DNA from: Siphonodentalium dalli | Lineage: Eukaryota; Mollusca; Scaphopoda; Gadilida; Siphonodentaliidae | Length of the DNA stretch: 64,000 nucleotides | Reading direction: 5' to 3' | Assembly: GCA_032622095.1 (NCBI GenBank) | Contig: CP136063.1 | Span: forward strand, 84,483,980-84,547,979 | In this document: piece by piece, positions 46,601 through 55,547 of the stretch | Layout: each line of letters begins with the position of its first letter | How positions within the stretch are numbered: position 1 is the stretch's first letter | Position numbers and translations under genes: made by a program | The notes under the pieces: generated by a model | The model's database searches: none | What the model saw: only the letters and a program-made list of their open reading frames with translations | Told to the model about the DNA's origin: nothing

Positions 46601-49187
46601 TCTATTTACCCGTCAATATCGACATTATCTCCTGGGTCGGGAATTTACGGTCCGGACGGATCACGGTAGCCTTGCTTGGTTGATGGGATTTCGGGAGCCC
46701 CAAGGTCAGTTGGCTCGATGGCTCGAAGAGCTCAGCCAATATAACATGGTAATAAAACACCGGAAGGGAGATCTGCACATCAATGCTGATGCTCTCAGTC
46801 GGATTCCATGGGGGGAGTGTTGCCCGAAATTGGGGGTGAAATCATTACCCTGTGAGGGCTGCAAGTATTGTTCCAGGGCCCAGGAGAGGTGGGAGAGGTT
46901 TTCGGACGAGGTAGATTATGTAATTCCACTGGCGTCAGGCGGTTTTCGAGCCGTACGACAGATAAGAGTAAGGCCAGGGACGCCCCTTTCTGTACCCACC
47001 AGCCTCGATGATGATCCTTTGGACATCTATCACCTATGGGAGGAGGAAGATTCGGGGGTGGGAATGGAAGGTCTTCAGTCAGGGGTGTCAGGACCTGTTT
47101 CCAGGCCGCATGGAGGGGACGACGAAACTCGGTCTCCAGGCATCGTCCATCCGGTGGGGGACCCAGGGGGGTCACCAAGTTGTCAAGTGCCCCCAGCAGT
47201 TTCGAATTTGGGGATGGAACGTATGGTCTGGGACCCGGGAGGGATTGAGTTCGAATCGAATCCCAAGGATGAAGGGGAACCTTTCCAATCAAATGGGAGA
47301 GACAGGGTTCCGAGCCATTCTTTGGGACTAGAGGTGCATGATTCTCAGCTGAGTAGGGAGGGTGTTAACAAATCTCTCTTACGGGAGAGTGCACCCAAGG
47401 ACCAAACTCGCTGGGATGAAACTTCTGAAACAGGGGGGGCTATTGACCCGGGTGTAGGACAAACCGCACCTGGTGAAGCCCCAAATGCTACAGCTATGTG
47501 GGGAACTGTTGATCCTGGCACAGGTAGGCGGTATAGAGAACCCTTCTCAGAACCGCTATCCCTGCCAAGTGAAGTTCTGGAGACACATAAGCCTGTAATC
47601 GTCAGACCGTCTTCTCCTCATACTTGTATACCCATTACCAGTGTGGACATTTCGGGACCACTCATTGCAGTAAGTTCTGTGTCTTTGCCCACTTATACTG
47701 GGGAGGAACTCAGGGAATTCCAATCCCAGGATCGAGATCTCAGGATAATCCTGGATTGGTTGGAGAACCAAAGGGAACCATCGGAATCTGAGCTATTTAT
47801 AGCAGGCCCAGCGTCTAAGTATTTTTGGCTAAATAAGGAGATTTTTATGCTCAAAGATAACTTGTTGTACAAAGTGAGGAAGTCTGGGAGAGAAGTGGTG
47901 GTGGTTCCCGGGAAATTGAAAAGGGAGGTCCTCATGTTGTGCCATGATATTCCTTTGTCCGGTCACCAGGGCATTGCACGGACAAAACAACGAGTTCAGG
48001 ACTCGTATTACTGGTATGGGCTGACTAAAGATGTGGAGGGTTGGGTGGCAGCTTGTAAGGCATGCAATTTAAGTAAGAAACCAAATAGACACCCAAAGGC
48101 TGCCTTACAATCTTATCAGGCGGGTTACCCCATGGAAAGGGTCCACCTTGATTTTTTGGGTCCTCTGCCGAAAACAGAGAAGGGCAATGAGTACATCCTC
48201 ATGATGGTGGACCAATTCTCTAAATGGGTAGAGTGTATCCCCCTGCCATCCCAAACTGCAGAAGTTACTGCCTTAGCAGCAGTTAATGAATTTTTCTCAC
48301 GGTTTGGTTTCCCGTTTGAGATATTTACCGATCAAGGCAGAAATTTTGAAAGTAACCTTTTTGCGGCTGTATGTAAAGTTATGAATATCCACAAATCCCG
48401 TTGTACCCCTTATCGGCCGTCTGGGAACGGACAGGTTGAGAGGTATAACCGGACCCTCATGGACGCCGTGCGTTGCTTCACAGCTAAGAAACAAAAATCG
48501 TGGGATGTATTTTTACCACAATTAGCTGGGGCACTCCGATCCGCTGTGAATAGGCAAACTGGTTATACGGCAAATGTTTTAATGTTGGGTCGTGAGGTGA
48601 ATAAACCAGTAGACCTCATTATTCCCTCAAAAGGTAAGCCAGTCCACGACAATATTCCACAATTTGTGTTGGATCTGGAGGAGGCCATTCTAAGCGCCCA
48701 TGAGGTAGCGAGAGAGAACTTACAGACTGCTCAAAAGGTGATGAAAGGTAACTTTAACACCCGTACTCTTAAACGTCCCTTCAAAAAGGGGGATGTGATA
48801 TACATGAGAGATACCGCCACTATAAAGGGTAAATGCAAAAAGCTGCAAGCGAACTGGAAGGGTCCCGGTGTGATTATAAATGTCATAACATCAAATCTTT
48901 TTAAAGTGCGTTTAAGAAGCACTGAAGTGGTTTTACATTATGATCGCATAAAATTGTGTAGGGAGCTTAGCTTCCCTCGGTGGGTTCAGATAGTTCAGAA
49001 GTCGCTTGCAGATAGTGGGTCGGGATCAACTCAACCCCTCTATTGTATTTGTAGACAACCCTATGATAATGAATTCATGATTCAATGCGATGGGTGTCTC
49101 GAATGGTATCACGGGGCGTGTGTTCAAGTTACGCAGAAAGCTGCTAAGAAAATAAATAAGTATTTCTGTCCTGAGTGTAATGAGTGA
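43548..49187 (+). CDS. pol: Retrotransposon Pol: protease, RT, RNase H, integrase and C-terminal PHD finger
   Basis: It is in the -1 frame relative to gag and entered by frameshift at 43548; the first ATG in frame is 43665. Numbering from that ATG: aspartic protease IVDTAAD (Asp102); a linker of about 250-430 with EAWPGSSGLNFDS-type repeats; RT with YRKLNSVTKRDLYPVP (about 687) and catalytic FVDD (785-788); RNase H FILDTDSSG (Asp931); integrase HHCC zinc finger (HDIPLSGHQG, CKACN), DDE core (HLDFLG, FTDQGRNFES, GNGQVERYNRTL) and a GPY/F-like module (WKGPGVI). The last ~46 residues (1793-1838) are a complete PHD finger (CICRQPYDNEFMIQCDGC, WYHGAC, CPEC). RT-RH-IN order is Ty3/Gypsy. All catalytic residues inspected are present and there are no stops, so the copy looks young. 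Confidence 0.93.
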   Translation, partial: LQRDSSRGQRVSRGCSNDLPDPTQSDEDRWLCEHGQSRSMTCQPRVPQPQVDHHSGWDRNLLDISSSSLNVCGEGPDHKSTHDPVDFCMEVTENSSKFFQDEQVFDPGASDLKEIFIRRIQRSMINLPLLVNGLELHAIVDTAADVTIISDTIFNKLNCKPSVIKQVPMRMAARNSKFTGSYVGPIQINIGCQTFEEYIYVAPIEDDMLLGLDFMKKHGISLDLLAKELSVGGESIPTEGGEMIRFEEYVPSEPDEIGRGNCSVGPPGCSKSLAQIDENLAHKQMGTEQPCEMEYVRRSEHVGEAGPGSPGLGLDSLQRTCHISCEKATQTKCSGFVGEAWPGSSGLNFDSQHCPFPIAISTEEPRGTELSHDKERSEHGEEAWPGQSGLNLDSLQRMRPMSCEKVTGEAKCSGFGGEAWPGSSGLNFDSQHCPFPISNDKKVRRQECSEFGGEVSISKSCSTNPENYCDNIDSPPGDIQPVGSQGPDILSAPNELLRQVDNICSDVYMKSTRTIPPHMIALVKCKTSKLNGDFVLERSFHEPSLLVASSFHSNTESPVACVVNLTDRAIRLRRGQLVTQAIATPGAAVMDSITQTLPMPCANKVSVAQNADEIPSYLVDLYERSRGHLSELEQLGLRKLLIEFQDVFAQHDYDLGDFDLIQHEIPTGDALPVKLRMRRTPAHFVEEEESHLNKLLEAGIIQPSSSDWCSAPVLIRKSDGSVRWCLDYRKLNSVTKRDLYPVPLVDQCLDALAGNKWLSKVDSNQAYYQLRIKPEDQCKSAFITKYGLFEFKRMSFGLSGAPASYCRAINLVLQGLMWKVALAFVDDCVVMGLDYLDHLKNLSVVLTRFRQHRLKLKPRKSVLFQKKIQFLGRTVSQDGVEMGEGASEAILEWPTPRNGKDVEKFLGLANYHRTFVKDYAKLAQPLYLVTSRNPFVWGEDQARAFESIRQALTKPPALTLPNNVDPFILDTDSSGFCVGAELIQFQEGRERVIHYGSLSLTKEQRNYCTTRKELLAVVLFTRQYRHYLLGREFTVRTDHGSLAWLMGFREPQGQLARWLEELSQYNMVIKHRKGDLHINADALSRIPWGECCPKLGVKSLPCEGCKYCSRAQERWERFSDEVDYVIPLASGGFRAVRQIRVRPGTPLSVPTSLDDDPLDIYHLWEEEDSGVGMEGLQSGVSGPVSRPHGGDDETRSPGIVHPVGDPGGSPSCQVPPAVSNLGMERMVWDPGGIEFESNPKDEGEPFQSNGRDRVPSHSLGLEVHDSQLSREGVNKSLLRESAPKDQTRWDETSETGGAIDPGVGQTAPGEAPNATAMWGTVDPGTGRRYREPFSEPLSLPSEVLETHKPVIVRPSSPHTCIPITSVDISGPLIAVSSVSLPTYTGEELREFQSQDRDLRIILDWLENQREPSESELFIAGPASKYFWLNKEIFMLKDNLLYKVRKSGREVVVVPGKLKREVLMLCHDIPLSGHQGIARTKQRVQDSYYWYGLTKDVEGWVAACKACNLSKKPNRHPKAALQSYQAGYPMERVHLDFLGPLPKTEKGNEYILMMVDQFSKWVECIPLPSQTAEVTALAAVNEFFSRFGFPFEIFTDQGRNFESNLFAAVCKVMNIHKSRCTPYRPSGNGQVERYNRTLMDAVRCFTAKKQKSWDVFLPQLAGALRSAVNRQTGYTANVLMLGREVNKPVDLIIPSKGKPVHDNIPQFVLDLEEAILSAHEVARENLQTAQKVMKGNFNTRTLKRPFKKGDVIYMRDTATIKGKCKKLQANWKGPGVIINVITSNLFKVRLRSTEVVLHYDRIKLCRELSFPRWVQIVQKSLADSGSGSTQPLYCICRQPYDNEFMIQCDGCLEWYHGACVQVTQKAAKKINKYFCPECNE
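49041..49187 (+). other. PHD-finger module at the integrase C-terminus
   Basis: Cys4-His-Cys3 spacing with FMIQCDGCLEWYHGAC closely resembles the PHD fingers of CXXC1 and KDM7/PHF8-type proteins, which bind trimethylated H3K4. It takes the position occupied by the chromodomain in chromoviruses. A role in directing integration to marked chromatin is inferred. Confidence 0.8.
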
Positions 49188-49230
49188 CAGATTTTCTAAT
49201 ATCCTTGTATGATCATTCCAGTATCCAGAC

Positions 49231-50845
49231 ATGGATTCAGGACGAGGATCCCGTGACAAGTATAGACGGAGCCGACCCACGAATAGGGTGAACTCTAATG
49301 ATCGCCGGGACTCGCGGAAGGCGACGTGGAAAGGCGGAAGGGACTCGTCTAAACCCAGCAGTGAAGGTAGTAGTGCACCCATAACCCCCGGCCAACTAGG
49401 TTGGTCCGGAGCTACGCCTTTTGGTGAATTTCTGCGTGGGCAGAATGCCAAACATGTCCTGGTACCGGTAAAGCAAGCTGTCTATCCTTTGATATGTGAC
49501 AACAATATCACTGGGAAACAACAACAAGCCCTATTTGCAGGTCAAATAAAGATTGCAAAGAGCGAGGGAAATACTGGGTGGCTACGGGCAGCATACGATC
49601 ATGCAAATTACCACTTTGATAAGAGTTTCATTGTAGAACATCTGGGCGATTTCTGTAAAGCCTCAACAAAACCTTCCACGAAAAAAGTGGTAAGATCAAC
49701 ACTTCCTGTCAAAAGCACAGATACAACAACAACAGGGAAAATGGTAGCCATTCAGTATACCCACTCATCAGAACAGGGGGCTTCGGTCATTCAGGGATCA
49801 GGGGGTCGTGTCTCTGGTGGTTCTGGCTCTGCCGGAATAACTAGGGATAAGGCACCGGAATCTCAACTCGCTTCTGCAATCATTCCAACATCTGGGTGGC
49901 CTATCTCAGGTGGTTCTGGCTCTGCCGGAATAGCTGGAGATGGGGCGATACCAGTGATGGGAAGGGCCCCAGAAATTGAGAATACAGCTGCAACCGTTAT
50001 TCAGGGATCCGGGAGCTTTGTCTGTAGTGGTTCTGGCTCTGCCGGAATAGCTGGAGATTGGACACCGGAATCTCTGTTCGCTTCTTCGACACCGCAATCA
50101 CCTGTATGGCCTGTCTCGAGTGGTTCTGGCCCTGCCGGAATAACTGGGGATACGGTTGTGGGGGTGAACGAAAGGGCTTCTGGGAATGATACTGTCTCGA
50201 TCACTCAGAAGCAGGGAGTTTCCATCGCTAGTGGTTCTGGCACTGCCGGAATAGCTGGAGATGGAAATAAAGAAAACATGGGTGTGGGAAAACGCTCAAT
50301 AGGAAGAGGTCTTTTTCAGCCCGGTTTGTTGTGTGGAATCGGGAGAGGTATGGGAAAACCGGTACCAGGCATGTCAGTTATGGGGAAACTGGAATACAAG
50401 GATGAATCTGTGAATACTTGTACAAGTAAGCCGAGAAAAGCTTTCCCTGTATCGGTGCCCAACAGGGCTGGTTCATCCGGGCTAGGTGGGTCTGGTACAG
50501 TGGATTCCTTTTTAAAGCCGATTGCTTGTCCAAGTAAGACCAGGAAAGGTTTCCCTGGATCGGTTCCCAACAGGCCTGGTTCATCCGGGCTAAGTGGGTC
50601 CGATGCGGTGGATTCAGTTCAGAAGCCGATGGAAATAGTGGGGCCAAATCAGATGGTTTTGTCATCAGCCGTGGGTGCACCACCGACCGCTTCATCGTCA
50701 TTGAGAAGCGAAACTTCTAAAATTTGTCCAGATACAAATGTAATTTTGGAATGCTTGGCTAGGGTGGGGGATGGGCCTGTGCCATGCCGGGCTAATCCCT
50801 CTCAATGGCCAAATATTCATGTCAAGTTTTCGGTGGATGCAAATA
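49231..50845 (+). CDS. Third ORF of the retrotransposon, unknown function, cut by assembly gap
   Basis: ATG at 49231, 43 nt after the Pol stop and in another frame; open for at least 538 codons into the N tract. The N-terminus is basic (RGSRDKYRRSRPTNRVN). Residues about 60-150 look folded (WSGATPFGEFLRGQN, WLRAAYDHANYHFDKSF). After that come at least five GSGSAGI or GSGPAGI units and two GSSGL units. There is no signal peptide, membrane segment or Env-like feature, so it is not an obvious envelope. The basic start and repeats suggest nucleic-acid binding or a structural role. No family recognised. Confidence 0.75.
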
Positions 50846-50945
50846 NNNNNNNNNNNNNNNNNNNNNNNNNNNNNNNNNNNNNNNNNNNNNNNNNNNNNNN
50901 NNNNNNNNNNNNNNNNNNNNNNNNNNNNNNNNNNNNNNNNNNNNN
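50846..50945. other. Assembly gap of exactly 100 N
   Basis: A round 100-N run conventionally marks a gap of unknown length. It falls within the retrotransposon, between ORF3 and the expected 3' LTR. Confidence 0.95.
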
Positions 50946-51022
50946 TATGGACACTATACATTTGCGTAGTCAAATCCAAATTATATAGAGGATCTCCAAC
51001 AAGTCCTCATGTTATATACTAT

Positions 51023-51112
51023 TAAATTTACAAAACGAGTTCAGCAAATTAGGTATGGACCGAGCCTTTTGGCGAGGTCCATACCTAATTTGCTGGACGA
51101 GTTTTGTAAATT
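51023..51112. repeat. Near-perfect inverted repeat just after the gap
   Basis: AAATTTACAAAACGAGTTCA and AAATTAGGTATGGACCGAGC are mirrored across a TTTT loop, ending GACGAGTTTTGTAAATTT. About 40-bp arms. Whether it belongs to the retrotransposon 3' region or to a separate MITE cannot be decided because of the gap. Confidence 0.7.
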
Positions 51113-51518
51113 TGTATATAAACTGGGGACGAGTTGGATATTCTATTTATTACATGATCGAAAACTGTATTAAATTACATAAAAAGTGATGATAACAGTG
51201 CATAATGCACTCATGAACACAATGGCTTCTGTAGGAATTGAAGTGGTGGGTGATTTGGTCAGGGAATATAGTTGCAATTAATCAACTTAAACATGATAAA
51301 TTTAAATTAACTCTTGTACACAAATGAGCTACAATGGGAAATTAATGTTTCGTCTTACCTCACACTATTACGATCACAAATGAACGCGTGTGCGAATGAA
51401 TATGCATATAGGGCACTTTTTCATGTTACGCAACATGTTGCGTACCAACATTTACAGAATGGGTTTATTGAACTGATATATATAGGGGCAATCATGTAAT
51501 AATTAGTAATATACACAC

Positions 51519-51703
51519 CTATCTGGATCTACTCGGGCACTCAATATGTAACTCGCAGCACCCAGCGCTTTGGGTATGTCATCAGACAACAGGACTCCGG
51601 AGCCTTTCGGGTCTAACTCCTGAAACTCCGAGAAGAAGTTTTCCGAATCTAGTGAGGATGGAGCTCGCACGTTGTAAGATCCATTGATTGTAATGTTGAA
51701 TAA
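51519..51703 (-). CDS. Candidate exon of an unidentified gene
   Basis: A 185-nt exon with acceptor GGTTGCAG and donor GTGTGT. It reads LFNITINGSYNVRAPSSLDS, ENFFSEFQELDPKGSGVLLS, DDIPKALGAASYILSARVDP and ends in a split Arg codon (phase 2). The exit phase fits the candidate exon starting at 35416. LGAASYIL has some likeness to a cyclin C-terminal helix, so it could belong to the CNTD1-like gene upstream, but the phase of the 55385 exon does not join directly. Confidence 0.5.
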
Positions 51704-52574
51704 CTGCAACCGTAAAAGTCCACCACTACTTGGGTGTCAGATTTGTCAAGTTAAATGAATTTAAATCCTGCTATGCAATATGCATGGTGTATGCTTGGAC
51801 ATGTATATGAAGCCACCGAACAGGCATAAACAACCATTATTCGGTCAGATAACAGAAACAAACTTGTGTAAGTTTGAGACGATACATTATATAATGTAGA
51901 CAGTAGGCCTATTATGATTTTAGCGACGTGTACGCAACACGAGTGATATCGGATCAATGTCAGGTGTGTATATGTATTCCCACTTATTGTTTACACATAA
52001 AAACGACATCCTTTTAAATAAAATAATAGTTCGTGCTTCGATGTCGCCTAGCAAGGTGCATTTAACAAGATATCGCCGTATAAATAGTGTTATATGTGGT
52101 GCTAGTCATTACTAGTAAATATGGAAATAAAATATGCGTGATAAGTCTCCAACGAGCACGAAAATAATGCGAAAATTAAATACGTGCAGATTCGGAACTG
52201 GGGCATGATCAAACCGATGCGAACCCAAATGCTAACAGTTGACCGGAAGGGAACCGTGACATTTTCGGGTCATTTTAAGATTCCTTTTTTGTCGCATACA
52301 AGTATAATACTAAACTTACTTGTGGTTTGGGAGCTAGGAAATGTATGTATCTAACATTGAGCAACGGTATACTCAAGCGTAGCTTCCAGAATTGCGGTTA
52401 ATCACTTGTGGAAATTGGTGGAATATTCCATTGAAAATGCACTTGGAAATAATGACTGTTGTAAACATGTAAAATAAACAAATCTTATCGCATAATACTC
52501 TATAAAAGCTACTGATTCGATACTAGTAATAATTGTGGAGTATGCATTGTATGTTATATTCTGCATTAACTCAC
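51704..52574. other. Stretch without recognised features
   Basis: No exon I can support. A consensus donor context (CAA before GTAAGT) exists on the minus strand at about 52,319, but the frame upstream of it soon hits a stop and lacks a convincing acceptor. Confidence 0.35.
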
Positions 52575-52698
52575 CTTTGTCGCTGGTTAATTCAAGTTTG
52601 GAGTCGACCCTGACATTTGTGACCGGAAGGGCGCCGAGACACGTGCGATTTCGCGCTGGGTCGTCTGCAGATTTCGAACTGATTCTCGCGGGGCACAT
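52575..52698 (-). CDS. Candidate first coding exon of an unidentified gene
   Basis: ATG at 52698 with an in-frame TAA upstream. It reads MCPARISSKSADDPARNRTC then LGALPVTNVRVDSKLELTSD and leaves by a consensus donor, AAAG then GTGAGT, in phase 1. CpG content is higher than in the surroundings (52,600-52,760), as at many first exons. It does not join in frame directly to the 51703 exon, so at least one exon between them would be missing. Confidence 0.35.
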
Positions 52699-53227
52699 GA
52701 CGCCCCGTGGTTGTGTTTACTACGGCGAAAATAGGGGTACACGGAAGCAACGTAATTAATTCGTTGCGCGATTTCACCATGCAAACTCCTTTCTGCATAT
52801 ATTACAGGCGGCACACTTAGATTTCTTATCTTTCTTTGAAAAATATTTCCACACAGTGGCACACAGGACTTGTTTGTTCGTCCTGCTCTGCCATGATTAC
52901 AGGAAGTTGTGACAACCGAAACTACGGGTTTTCCCAACTTACCACGGTTGTCATTTCCGGTTTATCCCGACAACCGAAACCGAACTGATTCCACGGTTAA
53001 CCCGCCCATCTCTAATGTATTCTTTAGCCTTTATAGTTTCAATTGCACAGATGAAAGTTATGTGGATACAGTATTACTCATGGAGAGAAGGAAACTTCAT
53101 CAGCCGCAGTCACCAAAATTTATTCAACAAATTTATTCAGGATTGAGGACAGGATTGGTATTGTTATGGAATATACATGAATTGGTATATAAAAACAACA
53201 AGAGGTTGCACCATGGGTGATGGGATA

Positions 53228-53254
<27 letters not shown>
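53228..53254 (+). repeat. Poly-C tract
   Basis: A run of 27 C. Confidence 0.9.
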
Positions 53255-53260
<6 letters not shown>

Positions 53261-53339
53261 GAAAATTTTAATTTGAGCAAATCGGAAACCGAATAGTGAA
53301 AAAAAGATTACTTGACAATCCTAACAAACGATGGACAAT

Positions 53340-53690
53340 TTCAGATAAAGAAAGAAGGATAACTCTTGAACGGAAAATGTGAACAATGTCAATGAACCTT
53401 CTTTTGAAAGTCCTCAGGATGCCAAATCTGCATACAAAATTTCATCGAGATCCGATAACCCATGGCTGAGATATGTGAGCAGACAGACAGAAATCCAACA
53501 TTTTCAGATAAACAAAGATGAATATCTCTTGAACAGAAAATGTGAAAAGTGTCAATGAACACTCTTTTGAAAGCCCTCCTGACGACAAACCTGCATACCA
53601 AACTTCATTGAGATACGATCACACATGGTTGAGATATCTGAGCAGATGGACTGACACATGGCTAGAAGGACAGATGGACAAACACATGTA
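53340..53690 (+). repeat. Imperfect tandem repeat, two units of about 180 bp
   Basis: Units at about 53340-53515 and 53516-53690 share GAATATCTCTTGAACAGAAA-like, AATGTCAATGAACC or GTGTCAATGAACA, CTTTTGAAAG and ATTGAGATACGA-type blocks. A dispersed noncoding repeat continues to about 54,200 (CAGGTCAAGTTCGAATTTGG). Confidence 0.6.
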
Positions 53691-54234
53691 ATCCAGTATA
53701 CCCCCCATTTTTTGGGATAATGATTTGTGAAATGGTGATTAATTTTTATAGAAATAAAGCATTGTTGCACGTTGCTAACTTTTGAAATTAAGGGTTCTAT
53801 GAGATGAATTGGTGATGAGGCAGTATTCATATATTTGGCAGGTCATATATATTTAAGAGATGCAGGTTCTCTGGGTACAAGGCTTTCCATGATAAACGAA
53901 CTATTTTGTTTTTCTGGCCTAAACTAAACATTGGTGCTCGAAGTATAATACCCACTTGAGATCAAACGTTGACACCTCAGCTTGAGGGCTACATACAGTT
54001 TCATGATTTCATTGATCTTTCACGCTAATCTTAGGTGTTGTCTATATACCCTCTGAATATTGACAAGAGCATCGCTGATGTGAGTTTTTTGTTGCCGGAT
54101 AATAACTTTAGTAAGTCTCAACTGGATGGAATGAAATTTGGTATGTGCGTTTACTAGTTCAAAATACAGGTCAAGTTCGAATTTGGGTTCTGCCTGTCAA
54201 ATTTCACCAGAGTTATGGCTCTTTGTTGGAATTA

Positions 54235-54383
54235 CCATGGGCGTAATTTTTCAGGATTTAGTTGGAAATATGGCTTGTTGCAATTTGATGAATGGCAACA
54301 AGCCATATTTACGACTAAATCCTGAAAAAAATTCCCATAATTCTGCTGTGGTTTAGACTTTGATTATTTAGGGCATTGTTGTA
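54235..54383. mobile_element. Tc1/mariner-like palindromic MITE, degenerate copy
   Basis: GGATTTAGTTGGAAATATGG and its complement with a short centre; the right end is decayed to GGGCATTGTTGTA and the left end is missing. Confidence 0.7.
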
Positions 54384-54582
54384 ATTAAATTGCTGTGCCC
54401 TAAGGCCAATATGAATAAATTGCTAGATTTTTTAGAAAATGGGGCGGGAGGGCAAATTTAGTTTTTTATATACTTCCTAACATAAATAGTCATGGACAGT
54501 TCTAGATATTGAAACAGTATGCTAATATATCTTATATAATACAAGGTGATTTGGATCGTCCAATTTGATCAAAATAGTCTCA

Positions 54583-54825
54583 TTAACCCTTTCATGACGG
54601 GAGCTGCGCTGGTGCAGCGTTAAAGACCCTGTGCCAGTGCATTCTCTTATATATGCGATTCTCCCATAGGATGCACTGGCTTACAAGATCAAGGTAAATA
54701 TTGTTAGGCCAATGCATTCTCTTATATATCTGAGGTACCCTATGGGTGACTCGCATATATACGAGAATGCATTGGCACAGGGTTTTCACCAAATTTCAGG
54801 AAGCTCCAGTCATGAAAGGGGTTAA
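54583..54825. mobile_element. piggyBac-like TTAA MITE (type A ends)
   Basis: TTAACCCTTTCATGACGGGA at the left, CATGAAAGGGGTTAA at the right, two hairpins inside. Its right TTAA (54822-54825) is also the left TTAA of the next element. Confidence 0.8.
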
Positions 54826-55210
54826 CCCTTTACCCAACAAACCGGCCAAATAAAGCTTCAACAGCCTAAAATATCTTCGGTCTGTCTCAATAGAACCATA
54901 CAAATATGGATATCATTGGAACCGGCTCCTTGACCACATTGTGATAGTTACAGTTATGCCCTGTGCCAATGCATTCTCTTATATATGCGAGTCGACCATA
55001 GGTCGCCTCGCATATATAAGAGAATGCATTGGCCTAAAAAAATCATTTTTTAACACTTTTTACCATTTTTTCTTACATTCTTTAACAATTTTATAATTTT
55101 TAATGTGTTAGGCCAATGCATTCTCTTATATATGCGAGGCGACCTATGGTCGACTCGCATATATAAGAGAATGCATTGGCACAGGGCCCTTCTGTTGGGT
55201 AAAGGGTTAA
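54822..55210. mobile_element. piggyBac-like TTAA MITE (type C ends), copy 1
   Basis: Begins TTAACCCTTTACCCAACAAA and ends CTGTTGGGTAAAGGGTTAA. A ~130-bp unique left arm (AATAAAGCTTCAACAGCC) precedes two perfect hairpins with GTCGACCATAGGTCGCCTC loops. The hairpin core is the same as in types A and B. Confidence 0.82.
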
Positions 55211-55384
55211 AGGGTCATTGAAATGTAATTTGACAGTTATAACGCATGATAAAAAAGTTTACATAAAAGATATCCAAAAAAATTTGAGGAGGAGACTAAA
55301 AATATGGTCGGGAGGGGATTCAAATCTAGCAATTTTTTTATATTGGCCTTACAGTTCAAAATATATTTCTGAAAGATACTGTAC

Positions 55385-55547
55385 CAACAATTTCCAGTGT
55401 ATGTTCCAGATATGTCAGAGGCGTTACTATGGAAACATTATATTCCAGTGTCTTTAAGATTCTAAGTTCTGACTGCAGTATGCTGTCTGCGGTATAATGG
55501 TGGCCAGTCTCTGAAAGCAATCGTCTGCATCTGTTCACACCTACAAT
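55385..55547 (-). CDS. CNTD1: CNTD1-like gene, coding exon 4
   Basis: A 163-nt exon with acceptor GTATACAG and donor GTACAG. It enters in phase 0 as IVGVNRCRRLLSETGHHYTA and contains SELRILKTLEYNVSIVTPLT, the core of the cyclin N-terminal fold. A closer AG seven bases inside would put the frame out, so the outer acceptor was chosen. It exits after one base of a codon. Confidence 0.78.

Noticed and set aside
50946-51499. Search for the 3' LTR after the gap
   Set aside because: No stretch here matches the sequence preceding the primer-binding site; the LTR is not in the assembled sequence.
52319-52400. Possible exon before a consensus GTAAGT donor on the minus strand
   Set aside because: The only open frame (FWKLRLSIPLL) is preceded by a stop within 25 codons and lacks a convincing acceptor or phase match with 52575.
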